Below are positions 46,259 through 54,827 of a stretch of DNA of 64,000 nt, piece by piece. The position numbers and the translations under genes are program-made. The first letter of the stretch is position 1. The number at the start of each line of letters is the position of its first letter. The notes beneath the pieces are model-generated. The model did not search any database and was not told the DNA's origin. It was given only the letters and a program-made list of their open reading frames with translations. Where the stretch lies: NCBI GenBank assembly GCA_017962145.1, contig JAGCVX010000005.1:124001-188000 (forward strand). The letters are read 5' to 3'. The DNA is from Clostridiales bacterium (GTDB lineage: Bacteria > Bacillota > Clostridia > Saccharofermentanales > Saccharofermentanaceae).

Positions 46259-47707
46259 ATGAGCAGAACTGACCGATCCAATCCTGATCATTCCCGTGAT
46301 CACGCAATTACTCTTCCCCAGCGGCTTCACCTGCGTTTCAGCGGAAAGAGCCGTAATGTCGACATGCTCAACGGTCCGGTCCTGTGGCCCTTGATCTGCT
46401 ATACTGTCCCGATCGTTCTGACTCAGGTCCTTCAACTTCTTTTCAATGCGGCCGACATCGTAGTCGTCGGACAGTTCGTCGGCGAGTCCGCCGTTGCCGC
46501 GGTCGGATCCTGCGCACCGCTGATTAACCTTCTGATCAATCTGTTCATCGGCGTCTCGCTTGGTGCGACTGTCGTTTTAGCCGCCACCCTCGGCGCCAAC
46601 GAAAAAGAAAAGATCCACGATCTGACCCATACGATCTTCTCGCTGGGCATCATCTTCGGCATCATTACCGGTGTCGTCGGCTCCATCTTCGCCCGGACCT
46701 TTCTGGAATGGATGGGCACCACGCCGGAATCCATCGACCAGGCCACCACTTACCTTCGTATCTATCTGATCGGAAGCCCGGCTTTCATGATCTATACCTT
46801 CGGTCGTGCCATCATCGTCGCGACCGGTGATACCAAGCGTCCTCTGATCTATCTGACGTCCTCCGGCGTTCTGAACGTCGTCTTGAATGTCATCCTGGTC
46901 GCAGGCTTTCGTATGGGCGTAGCCGGTGTTGCGCTGGCGACCGTCTCTTCTCAGGTCCTTTCCGCAGTTCTCATGACCGGTTCACTTCTGCGACTCGACA
47001 GCGAATGCCGTATCTTTATCTTTGAACTGAAAGTCCATAAGCGTCCTCTGATCAAGATCCTAAAACTCGGTCTTCCGGTCGGTTTTCAAAATACGCTCTT
47101 TTCCTTTTCAAATGTAATCATCCAGTCTTCGGTCAATCAGCTGGGTACATTTTGCGCGGCCGGAAACAGTGCCTGCATGAATATCGACTCATTTATCTAT
47201 GCCGGCATGAATTCCTTTACACAGGGCTGCATGACATTTGCCGGACAAAACTACGGTGCGAAGAAATACGACCGTCTCAACGAGATCTACCGCTCTTCTC
47301 TTTTGTCCATCGCTTCGATCGGACTGACACTGGGCGTGCTGGCTTATATCTTCGGTACGCCGCTTCTTAAGCTCTATCTTCCGAACTCACCGGAATCGGT
47401 AGAATTCGGTCTGGCCCGTATGCTCGTTTTAGTCGTACCGGACTTCCTTTGCGGTCTGATGGACTGCGGTTCCGGTATGCTCCGTGGTATCAAGCGATCC
47501 GTCTACCCCATGATCGCAACGATCATCGGAAGTTGCGGTCTTCGTCTTTTATGGGTATTTACCGTCTTTGCCCACTATAAGAAAACAACGCACGGGATCG
47601 CGGTCTACCGCATTCTGCTTCTGTCCTATCCGCTTTCCTGGGCACTCACATTCGTTGCACTTTTCGCCTATTACGTACATGTAAAACGCAATCTTTCAAA
47701 AGTGTAA
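46259..47707 (+). CDS. MATE-family multidrug/toxin efflux transporter
   Basis: 482 residues, 12 TM helices in two symmetric halves. NGPVLWPLICYTVPIVLTQVL opens helix 1 after a ~35-residue charged N-terminus; NAADIVVVGQFVGESAVAAVG and SFIYAGMNSFTQGCMTFAGQNYGA are characteristic MATE blocks. These transporters use Na+ or H+ gradients to export drugs or metabolites. The substrate is unknown. It is separate from the second MATE gene at 56217; the two are clearly different subfamilies. The ribosome site is poor and sits in a hairpin. Confidence 0.9.
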   Translation: MSRTDRSNPDHSRDHAITLPQRLHLRFSGKSRNVDMLNGPVLWPLICYTVPIVLTQVLQLLFNAADIVVVGQFVGESAVAAVGSCAPLINLLINLFIGVSLGATVVLAATLGANEKEKIHDLTHTIFSLGIIFGIITGVVGSIFARTFLEWMGTTPESIDQATTYLRIYLIGSPAFMIYTFGRAIIVATGDTKRPLIYLTSSGVLNVVLNVILVAGFRMGVAGVALATVSSQVLSAVLMTGSLLRLDSECRIFIFELKVHKRPLIKILKLGLPVGFQNTLFSFSNVIIQSSVNQLGTFCAAGNSACMNIDSFIYAGMNSFTQGCMTFAGQNYGAKKYDRLNEIYRSSLLSIASIGLTLGVLAYIFGTPLLKLYLPNSPESVEFGLARMLVLVVPDFLCGLMDCGSGMLRGIKRSVYPMIATIIGSCGLRLLWVFTVFAHYKKTTHGIAVYRILLLSYPLSWALTFVALFAYYVHVKRNLSKV

Positions 47708-47719
47708 GATTGCTGTAAG

Positions 47720-47805
47720 TCACTTCGATGGTTCACTTTTCGCCTAGGCGGTAAGATGGAATCACAAAGAACGAAAACACACGAGCAAATGCTCCATCGA
47801 AGTGA
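47720..47805 (+). promoter_or_regulatory. Inverted repeat covering the ribosome site of the 67-aa membrane protein
   Basis: TCACTTCGATGG (47720-47731) is the exact inverse of CCATCGAAGTGA (47794-47805), 62 nt apart. The 3' arm runs into AGTGAGGT, the ribosome site of the small gene at 47816, so pairing would hide it. An inner palindrome CGCCTAGGCG (47741-47750) lies in the loop. Confidence 0.6.
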
Positions 47806-47815
47806 GGTAATAAAC

Positions 47816-48019
47816 ATGAAAAAGGCTAAGAAAATCATCATCGAAACATTGGACACCATCTCTGTAGCAGGATTTGCCATCACAGCGGTCATGGGCATCA
47901 AGTACAACAGCATTCCGGTATGGGTATCCATCGGATTCGCAGCACTCGGAATCATCGTAAACACATACGAGATGCTCAACAAGAAACAGTACGAAGAAAA
48001 CCTCAACAACGAGTTCTAA
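47816..48019 (+). CDS. Small membrane protein, 67 residues
   Basis: 67 residues, function unknown. A basic amphipathic N-terminus (MKKAKKIIIETLDTIS) is followed by two hydrophobic segments (VAGFAITAVMGIKY and IPVWVSIGFAALGIIVNTY) and an acidic tail (LNKKQYEENLNNEF). The ATG at 47816 has GAGGT 7 bp upstream; the frame opens at 47756 but lacks a good start there. Codon use matches neighbouring genes, and a very strong terminator follows directly, supporting a real gene. The inverted repeat upstream suggests translational control. It could be a small regulatory membrane protein. Confidence 0.7.
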   Translation: MKKAKKIIIETLDTISVAGFAITAVMGIKYNSIPVWVSIGFAALGIIVNTYEMLNKKQYEENLNNEF

Positions 48020-48057
48020 TACGCCCTCCCCCTCTCTTGATATACTACCCTCTAAAA

Positions 48058-48107
48058 AATCTTCCCCGTCTTCGGAACAACACGAAGGCGGGGAAGATTA
48101 ATATATT
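48058..48107 (+). terminator. Strong terminator after the 67-aa membrane protein
   Basis: AATCTTCCCCG-T-CTTCG pairs with CGAAG-G-CGGGGAAGATT around an 8-nt loop, followed by AATATATTT. Confidence 0.85.
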
Positions 48108-48110
48108 TAT

Positions 48111-48141
48111 GACTTTCGCACGAGGAGGGGCTCGGAAAGTC
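48111..48141 (-). terminator. Hairpin at the end of the M13-ABC operon
   Basis: GACTTTC and GAAAGTC flank an inner CGAG/CTCG stem. On the minus strand it lies 27 bp beyond the ABC ATPase stop and is followed by ATAAATATATT, a weak U-tract. Confidence 0.5.
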
Positions 48142-48168
48142 TAAGGTAGATTTGCAAAAAGAATCCGA

Positions 48169-48933
48169 TCAGGAAAGGGTACGTACCAGCTTTCTGTCTG
48201 AAGAAGACATGGGAGATCCGATCACCGTCGCGGAATCATCTTCTGTCTGGTCGATCTCACGAACGGTCTTACCGTTTTCCAGGATCACCGTACGTGTACC
48301 GTAGTCGGCGCATTTCTTAGAGTGGGTGACCTGAAGAATCGTGATGCCTTTTTCTTCGTTGAGACGCTTAAAGAGCTGCATGATCTCCGCACCGGACTTG
48401 GAATCGAGGTTACCTGTTGCCTCATCCGCCAGGATGATCTCCGGATTGCCGATGACCGCACGGGCGATCGCGACACGCTGCTGCTGACCACCGGAAAGTT
48501 TTCCTGGCATGGTCTTTCTCTTTTCTGTAAGGCCGGTGATCTCTAAGATCTCGTCAAGATCCTTCTTCAAAGAAGCACGGGAACGTCCGGCAACGAGCGA
48601 CGGCAGAAGGATATTGTCTTCGACAGTCAGGTTCTGGACCAGATTATAGAACTGGAAGATAAAGCCGATCTTGCTTAAGCGGATCTCGCTGAGCTTTTTT
48701 TCCTTCATGGGACCGATGCTCTGACCGCAGATATCGATTTCTCCGCTGAAGTCTCTGTCGAGGCCGCCGATCAGATACAAAAGTGTACTTTTACCGGAAC
48801 CGGATGCGCCCATCAGGGAGACGAACTCGCCTCTTTCGACTGTCAGATTCGCATCATTTAATACCTGAGTGATGACCTCACCTTTCTTACCAAAAGACTT
48901 ACTTACGTTTTTTACTTCGATCATATTTTCCAT
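48169..48933 (-). CDS. ABC transporter ATP-binding protein (MacB/LolD type)
   Basis: 254 residues. Walker A GASGSGKST, Q-loop FIFQFYNLVQNLT, ABC signature LSGGQQQRVAIARA, Walker B EIILADEATGNLD and H-loop QVTHSKKCA are intact. It resembles the LolD/MacB group, which powers FtsX-like permeases in mechanotransmission rather than import. The start at 48933 has GAGGT 7 bp upstream; the frame opens earlier at 48957. It is 23 bp after the permease gene, its obvious partner. The ~30-residue C-terminal extension after the H-loop (IDQTEDDSATVIGSPMSS) is not part of the core. Confidence 0.93.
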   Translation of the reverse strand: MENMIEVKNVSKSFGKKGEVITQVLNDANLTVERGEFVSLMGASGSGKSTLLYLIGGLDRDFSGEIDICGQSIGPMKEKKLSEIRLSKIGFIFQFYNLVQNLTVEDNILLPSLVAGRSRASLKKDLDEILEITGLTEKRKTMPGKLSGGQQQRVAIARAVIGNPEIILADEATGNLDSKSGAEIMQLFKRLNEEKGITILQVTHSKKCADYGTRTVILENGKTVREIDQTEDDSATVIGSPMSSSDRKLVRTLS

Positions 48934-48956
48934 AGTAATTACCTCGCATATATGCA

Positions 48957-51494
48957 TTATTCGTACTTAAGCTGTTCTGCTGTCTTCATCTTGCGAAGAT
49001 GTCGGATCGGATTGATGACGGTCATGGTGAATACCAGGAACATCATAAGTGCAAAACCGATGATCAGTTTCGGATCGTATGTCATGGGGAATTCCATCTT
49101 CATCGAGCGGATCAGGTTGATCGCATCTGCGTTGAGGAAGACGGCCACACCGACACCGAGCAGGATCGCGGTCAGAGAACTGAAAGCATTTTCGATCAGG
49201 AATGCTTTGCAAAGCTTGCCGCGGCTCATGGATGTGGAGATCAATACGGCACTCTCACGCTTTCTTCCTTCAAATCCGACTGTCTGGTTACTGAATACTG
49301 CAACGAGTGTCAGACCTACGCCCATGATGATCATGAGATAAAGAAGTGTCGAAAGACCTGCATTCTGCTGCTGAATATCCTGCAGGCGCTGATCGAAAGT
49401 TCTTACTTCATCGATCATGCTGGATGCGTACTTATCGATCATCGCCACCGTCTTTTCCGGATCCTCGCAGCGGATCAGGGCCATTGCCGGCGTATCGAAG
49501 TAGATCTTCTTGAAAGTATTCTCGCTGATCAGGAAAGACGTGTTCATCATCTCAAGATTCGTCGTATTAACAAAACCTGCGACTACGAACTTTTGTCTTA
49601 CCGGGATCATGCTCTGTGGCTTAAAAAGGATCTCCAGCTCGTCACCGATCGAAAGATTCATCTCTTTGGCAACCTTTTTCGTGATATAGATCTCATCATC
49701 ATTTACCGTCTCCGGCATGTCCAGAACCATATTGCACATACGGCTCTTTCCATTTGCTCCGTAGAAGTAATTATCGTCGAACTCAAAATCCGAGTTTCTT
49801 CCGGAACGGTCACTGGCCAGGTATTCTTCGATTCGTTCTGTTCCGATTACAGAGTGATAAGAATATGTAAAGTAAACGAATTCTACATCGGATACACCTT
49901 CAAGATCCTTGAAGAATGAGTATTTTGTGCTGTCCTCGGAAAGTCCGCTTACGATGACATCGCAATCTACATCTTTGTAGTTGACGACCGTCTGATACGA
50001 TGCGATCAGAAGAAGCAGGATCATGCAGACCGCGGCTGCCATAACGCAGAGTCGGGAGTTTCCGACGCTGGCTTTCTTGGTGCAGGCCTGCACACAAGCA
50101 AGCTGTGCGACCGGCTTGTTTCTCTTTTCAAAGAAGCGGGCGGCGAGCTTGCATACCGCACGAAGAATATGCGGATAGCCGAGGAAAAGAGCTGCGATGG
50201 TACAAAGAACACCAACGATCAGGACCAGTGCATTTTCAGCAAAGAACTGGAAACCGAGGATCGCTGCGGGAATGCCGATCAAGGCAAGTACGATGGAAGC
50301 GACCAGGCTCTTCTTTCCGTATTTGAAATCTGTATCTTTGTTGTCGAAGATGATGTCACGGATCGGAGTCTTCACTGCACGAAGCAGTTCTTTGATCGGG
50401 CAGAGGCACTCGATCAGGATCGTACCGAGCACAACACCGACGATCACGAAAGGAGAAACCTTTCCGATATCCATCTCCAGCGCGATGTCAGATCCGGAGT
50501 TAACAGTAAACATACCGTTGAAAAGAGGATCACGTACCAGAGTATAGACACCGACACCGATCGCACCACCGATCAAGCCGTAAAGTGCATTTTCCAAAAG
50601 AACGATAAACGTCGTCGCTTTGCTGGAAACGCCCAGGCTTCGAAGTGTTCCGATCGTGGACATTCTCTCGACCATGATACGCTCGGAAAGCGAGATCGTT
50701 ACGAATACGACCAGGAGAACGCAGATCGCGAACAGAAAATAGAAGATCGCCGCGAACTGATTGATCTGGGATGTAACCATCTTGCCGTTTACCAGGTTTT
50801 CGATCTGTGCGGTCGGCATATTTTCCTGAAGGATATCGCAGAATTCCGGGAGACGGCTTTCGTCATTGACATGAACATAGGCCATCTGATATGTGATCGA
50901 GCCATCGTAGGAAAGCTTCTTCATTCCTTCTTCGTTGAGGACGGCTGCGTAACCACCATCTACCACACCATAGTAAGGAACGATCTCTTTGACGGTATAC
51001 TCGACCGCAACAAAATTATCTCCGTAGATCGAAACCTTTGAACCCGGCTTGAGATCAAAATCTTCAGCATACTTTTTACTGATGACGCACTCATCATCAC
51101 CGATCTCGATGGTCTTGCCGATGAGCTTAAGATCATTCAGGCTCTTCGAATCCGCACCATATGTCATGAGCGTTTTCTCGTTATAGTAAGCGTACATCTC
51201 ATCGTCGCGCTTATAGATCTTGGACTGACGAACCGCAACTTTACAGCTGTCATAATCGATATCTTCCGTTCCGGCAAAAGCCTTGTCATCGATTCCCTGA
51301 CTGTACGATACGATCGCGTTGCCGTTTCCGAACATGGAAGCAAATCCGGCACGAAGAACATTCTTCAGTGAATTTGTCATGTCGAAAGAAAGTGCCGCGA
51401 CAAAACTTGCCGCGATGATGCATATCAGAAGCATCAAGGTCCGAAATTTCTTGGACCATATATTCTTAAAAGTGTGTTTTAAAACAACTCCCAT
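48957..51494 (-). CDS. FtsX-like ABC transporter permease
   Basis: 845 residues. It has an N-terminal TM (FRTLMLLICIIAASFVAAL), a large external domain, a first FtsX-type 3-TM block (~250-370), a second duplicated TM/external unit beginning near residue 430, and a final TM block ending at MMFLVFTMTVINPIRHLRK. Such permeases, with MacB/LolD ATPases, drive lipoprotein or peptide export or transmit signals to external hydrolases. The start has AGGTGG upstream. It follows the M13 metallopeptidase by only 3 bp, so the peptidase and the transporter are likely made together. Confidence 0.88.
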   Translation of the reverse strand: MGVVLKHTFKNIWSKKFRTLMLLICIIAASFVAALSFDMTNSLKNVLRAGFASMFGNGNAIVSYSQGIDDKAFAGTEDIDYDSCKVAVRQSKIYKRDDEMYAYYNEKTLMTYGADSKSLNDLKLIGKTIEIGDDECVISKKYAEDFDLKPGSKVSIYGDNFVAVEYTVKEIVPYYGVVDGGYAAVLNEEGMKKLSYDGSITYQMAYVHVNDESRLPEFCDILQENMPTAQIENLVNGKMVTSQINQFAAIFYFLFAICVLLVVFVTISLSERIMVERMSTIGTLRSLGVSSKATTFIVLLENALYGLIGGAIGVGVYTLVRDPLFNGMFTVNSGSDIALEMDIGKVSPFVIVGVVLGTILIECLCPIKELLRAVKTPIRDIIFDNKDTDFKYGKKSLVASIVLALIGIPAAILGFQFFAENALVLIVGVLCTIAALFLGYPHILRAVCKLAARFFEKRNKPVAQLACVQACTKKASVGNSRLCVMAAAVCMILLLLIASYQTVVNYKDVDCDVIVSGLSEDSTKYSFFKDLEGVSDVEFVYFTYSYHSVIGTERIEEYLASDRSGRNSDFEFDDNYFYGANGKSRMCNMVLDMPETVNDDEIYITKKVAKEMNLSIGDELEILFKPQSMIPVRQKFVVAGFVNTTNLEMMNTSFLISENTFKKIYFDTPAMALIRCEDPEKTVAMIDKYASSMIDEVRTFDQRLQDIQQQNAGLSTLLYLMIIMGVGLTLVAVFSNQTVGFEGRKRESAVLISTSMSRGKLCKAFLIENAFSSLTAILLGVGVAVFLNADAINLIRSMKMEFPMTYDPKLIIGFALMMFLVFTMTVINPIRHLRKMKTAEQLKYE

Positions 51495-51497
51495 TTC

Positions 51498-53516
51498 TTA
51501 CCACCTGCTAACTCTCTTTTCAGGAGCAACATACATTCCGTCGCCCTCTTTGATGTCATATGTTTCATAGAATGCTTCACAGCTGCTCAAGACAGCATTT
51601 ACACGGACGATCGCGGGACTGTGTTCGTCCACTTTGAGGTAAGCGATTCCGGAAACATCACTCTGAAGCGCACTCCAGATCTTCGCGTAGTTCAAAAAGA
51701 GCTTTTCTCTTTCTTCTTTTGTCTTTGCGATATTGGTGATGATCTGCATCGAACCCATATCTGCATAGTTCTCACTGAGTGTCAGCTCGCCGTCTACGTG
51801 ATAGACATCCATGATGGTATATTCGTTATAGTACTCGATACATGCCTGAGCGCGTGTCTTAAGCGCTTCACGATCTGCATCGCTGATCCAGGACGGATTA
51901 TAGTTACCGTTTTCATCCCAGTTCAAACCATTTGAATCGAAAGCATGTCCGACTTCATGACCGATAACCATGCCCAGACCACCCAGGTTCGTACTCGGAT
52001 CATTGTCCACCGAGAAGAAAGGTTCGTTTACGATCGCGATCGTGATTCTTACAACATTGTCGGTCCAGAAGCAAGCGTTCACAGTCTGCGGAGTCATGTT
52101 CTGTCCCTGAATCGGTCTTTTTTCGGAAAGTGCGTCGATCTTCTTCTGCCAGTCTCTAACAGTCAGATTATGAATCGTCTCCCAGGAATCGTTTCCGATC
52201 AGGTTTTTATCATCGGGATCGATCGTTCTCGGGATACCGGCACCGGTGATGAACTTGATGTTCTCGAGTTTACGAAGAAGGCCTTCTCTTGTTTCTTCAC
52301 TGAGCCAGTCCGCATTTGCGATCACCTCGCGATATGAATCGCGGATCTGCTCACACATCTGCTGCACTGCCTGGTCTGTTTCTTCTGTATAGAACATCTG
52401 TGCATACACTTCACCAAGCTCGTTCGGAAGATATTCTTTTACGGTCTCCTTCGCGATCTGATCGATCGCCTCTGTATCATTTCCATAGAGATCCTTTAGA
52501 TCAGCAAATGCCGGAGTAAGATAATAGTAGTATTTGGAAATCACGGAAAGGGCAAGCCATGTCTTGATTGCCTCCAGGTTTTCCTCGTCTGAAAACATCT
52601 CTGCTGATGTTTTGAACGACTGTTCACCCAACACACACCATCGTCCATAAGGGTTTTTAAAGCCCATCTGATTTGCAAATCTATCCGCATCAAAGTATTT
52701 GTTTATCTCATCTGAGGATATGACCTGAAAGTTTTCCAAAGTCATATCCGGGACTTCATATTCGGTTGCAAATTCGATGGCGAATCTTGTCAGCTCATCT
52801 GCTTTTTCTTTTGCTTCTGCATCACTATATTCGATCGCGCGAAGCAGCTCATATGCCTTTGTATTTAATCCGACTCTTGCATCTTCTGTATTACGGATCT
52901 CGTCAAGCGGAAGACCCAGAATATTGTTGGTACCCATGAAAGCGATCGAATACTCATCCGGCTTATCTACACCGTCACTGATATCAAATCCGAAGATCGG
53001 ATCTACATTGAGATTGATGATGGATTCTGCCAAAACCGCTACCAGATCCGGAATCGATCTTACGGAAAAGATCTTCAGGATAAAGCTCTTCAGTTCCTTG
53101 CAAGCCACGCTCGCGGACAGATCGAAATTGGTAACCTGATGATACAGATCGTGGATCAGCTGCTCGTTCGAACCTGCTTCAAACTCTTCATCGGAAGAAG
53201 CAATCGTCTCGATCGCGGTATCGAGCTGAGCCTGGGTCTTTACTTCGCATTCCAGAAAGGAACCGGCCGCGCCGTACATCGGGTCGATCTCTGCGTTTCT
53301 GAGTTCTTCCGCATTTACATATCCGTAGAAATCATCTTCGAGTCGGATTTCCTGACCAGCAGAATTCTTTCCGTTTGTGTCTTCCTGTGCTGTCACTTTT
53401 GTTTCTTCTGTCTTTGCCTTATTAATCGCGCAGCCTGTCATAAAGAGAGGCATAGCCATGCTGGAAGAAATTCCTACGGCAAGCATTATGGAAAGAATCT
53501 TGTTGTTCACTCTCAT
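51498..53516 (-). CDS. M13 (neprilysin/PepO-type) metallopeptidase lipoprotein
   Basis: 672 residues. The lipoprotein signal ends at a FMTGC-type lipobox (Cys near residue 28). The M13 active site is complete: zinc motif HEVGH in VIGHEVGHAFDSNG (about 520), the third ligand motif ENYADMGS (about 580), substrate-contact VNACFW and the C-terminal region ending in RVSRW (M13 proteins usually end with a CxVW). It is a surface-tethered oligopeptidase. The start at 53516 has AGGAG 7 bp upstream; the frame opens at 53558. The link to the downstream ABC transporter suggests processing of an exported or imported peptide. The 370-bp upstream gap has repeats but no clear promoter. Confidence 0.92.
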   Translation of the reverse strand: MRVNNKILSIMLAVGISSSMAMPLFMTGCAINKAKTEETKVTAQEDTNGKNSAGQEIRLEDDFYGYVNAEELRNAEIDPMYGAAGSFLECEVKTQAQLDTAIETIASSDEEFEAGSNEQLIHDLYHQVTNFDLSASVACKELKSFILKIFSVRSIPDLVAVLAESIINLNVDPIFGFDISDGVDKPDEYSIAFMGTNNILGLPLDEIRNTEDARVGLNTKAYELLRAIEYSDAEAKEKADELTRFAIEFATEYEVPDMTLENFQVISSDEINKYFDADRFANQMGFKNPYGRWCVLGEQSFKTSAEMFSDEENLEAIKTWLALSVISKYYYYLTPAFADLKDLYGNDTEAIDQIAKETVKEYLPNELGEVYAQMFYTEETDQAVQQMCEQIRDSYREVIANADWLSEETREGLLRKLENIKFITGAGIPRTIDPDDKNLIGNDSWETIHNLTVRDWQKKIDALSEKRPIQGQNMTPQTVNACFWTDNVVRITIAIVNEPFFSVDNDPSTNLGGLGMVIGHEVGHAFDSNGLNWDENGNYNPSWISDADREALKTRAQACIEYYNEYTIMDVYHVDGELTLSENYADMGSMQIITNIAKTKEEREKLFLNYAKIWSALQSDVSGIAYLKVDEHSPAIVRVNAVLSSCEAFYETYDIKEGDGMYVAPEKRVSRW

Positions 53517-53689
53517 CGGTAATCTCCTGTGTCGAAGAATATTTAGTAGGTAGTTCATGATGTCTTACTTCCTGTCTATGGTTTTATCTTACTTTTTAAA
53601 GCTAAATTAACCGCTAATGCATGCTAAAGAATGGATTTATTAACTTTAAAGAAAATATTAATTGTGTTTTATGAAGTGTTTATTTATGG

Positions 53690-53743
53690 CGCACCAGTGG
53701 TTCACTCCCTGGTATTGCGCGCTTTTGGGACGCACCAGTGGTT
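53690..53743. repeat. Direct repeat pair
   Basis: CGCACCAGTGGTT occurs at 53690-53702 and again at 53731-53743, 41 bp apart, in an otherwise gene-free region between M13 (53516) and DUF4097 (53887). There are only two copies. The 5' half of the region (53559-53680) is AT-rich with no feature I recognise. Confidence 0.55.
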
Positions 53744-53759
53744 TACCTTCCCTCTTTTC

Positions 53760-53800
53760 TACCGGACTTCGGTCCAGGTTTCCCTGGATCCGATCCGGTA
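53760..53800. other. Imperfect long hairpin upstream of the M13 gene
   Basis: TACCGGA and TCCGGTA flank an inner TCCAGG/CCTGGA stem. There is no U-tract on either side, so it is not a standard terminator. It lies between the DUF4097 gene and the direct repeats. Confidence 0.4.
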
Positions 53801-53886
53801 AAAAAGCGGAGGCAATACTCAATAAAATCTACTGGTTAAGGGGAATGTTTAGAAATTTGTGTTTTTAATGTTGATGAGAGATTGGA

Positions 53887-54810
53887 TCAGTGGTTAATAA
53901 TATCGATGGAACCTGCGGATGCGTCTACAGTCAGTACAACATCGCATCCATTTTTATCCTGATACTCGCTACCACGCTTTTCGCCGTTGATCTTGGCAGA
54001 GCCGGCAGACAAATCAAAATCATAACCGATCTTCTGACCATCTACGAATTCGATCTCTACGTCGCCTGCGGACATATCCAGATTCAGGCTCTTTGTGAGG
54101 ATGAAACCTTTTGCCTTGAAAGATCCTGCCGACATATCTACAGATCCGCCATCTACGGTGCAGTTTGTCATAGTCACGTCACCAGCAGACATATCCAGTA
54201 CACATGTTCCAAAATTGCAGTCCTCGCATGTAAGTGATCCTGCGGACATATTTATATTCACCGCAGCGGAAATATTCTTCAGCGTTGCTTTTCCGGCAGA
54301 GGAATCAATGATCAGTTTGTCTGCATTCAGTTCATCTTCCATGATGATTCCACCAGCAGAAGTGTCCAGATCGATCTTTCCGAACTCCGTTCCTTGAGGA
54401 TAATATACTGTTACGTACAGATCCTTGTCCTTGAACGAGAAATTGAAGCCGGTTGAAATCATAAACGAAGATTTCTCTGTGTCACGGAAAGTAAGCGTGT
54501 TATCTTTTACATCACAGGTTACTTGGCCACTTGGTGTTTCCACACGATACGCAACGGCAAATTCATCGGTGTCGTTTTCTACAAATTTGATCTTTGCGGC
54601 AGATACGTCGATGGATACATTCTTGAATGAATCGATTACTGTCTTTTCCTGCTCTACGATTTCATAGTCTTCATAGAAGTGCAGGCCGTTGTTGATCGAC
54701 ATTAAGAACGGTTTTCCATGATGCAATACTGATCCTATACAGAAAAGTGCGATTCCTGCGGCGGTGGTTACACCTGCAACGATCAATGCTACTTTGGTAA
54801 ATGCTTTCAT
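53887..54810 (-). CDS. DUF4097-type beta-helix membrane-anchored protein
   Basis: 307 residues. One TM near residues 7-27, then an external beta-solenoid of about 20-residue repeats centred on DMSAGDV/DMSAGSF/NMSAGSL/DTSAGGI motifs, the hallmark of DUF4097 adhesin-like proteins. At least seven repeats are visible from residue ~150 to the C-terminus, plus a leading VSIDVSAAKIKF. Its function is unknown; in Firmicutes it is linked to envelope stress or surface modules controlled by PadR. It starts 17 bp after DUF1700 and is the last gene of the PadR-DUF1700-DUF4097 run. Confidence 0.88.
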   Translation of the reverse strand: MKAFTKVALIVAGVTTAAGIALFCIGSVLHHGKPFLMSINNGLHFYEDYEIVEQEKTVIDSFKNVSIDVSAAKIKFVENDTDEFAVAYRVETPSGQVTCDVKDNTLTFRDTEKSSFMISTGFNFSFKDKDLYVTVYYPQGTEFGKIDLDTSAGGIIMEDELNADKLIIDSSAGKATLKNISAAVNINMSAGSLTCEDCNFGTCVLDMSAGDVTMTNCTVDGGSVDMSAGSFKAKGFILTKSLNLDMSAGDVEIEFVDGQKIGYDFDLSAGSAKINGEKRGSEYQDKNGCDVVLTVDASAGSIDIINH

Positions 54811-54827
54811 TTTATTTACATCCTTTC

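Noticed and set aside
53612..53640. A third copy of the GTTAGC operator upstream of the M13 gene
   Set aside because: GCTAATGCATGCTAA contains GCTA twice in direct orientation; the inverted TTAGC-N4-GCTAA form is not present.
53690..53743. CRISPR-like repeat
   Set aside because: Only two 13-bp copies, one spacer-sized gap and no cas genes in the window.
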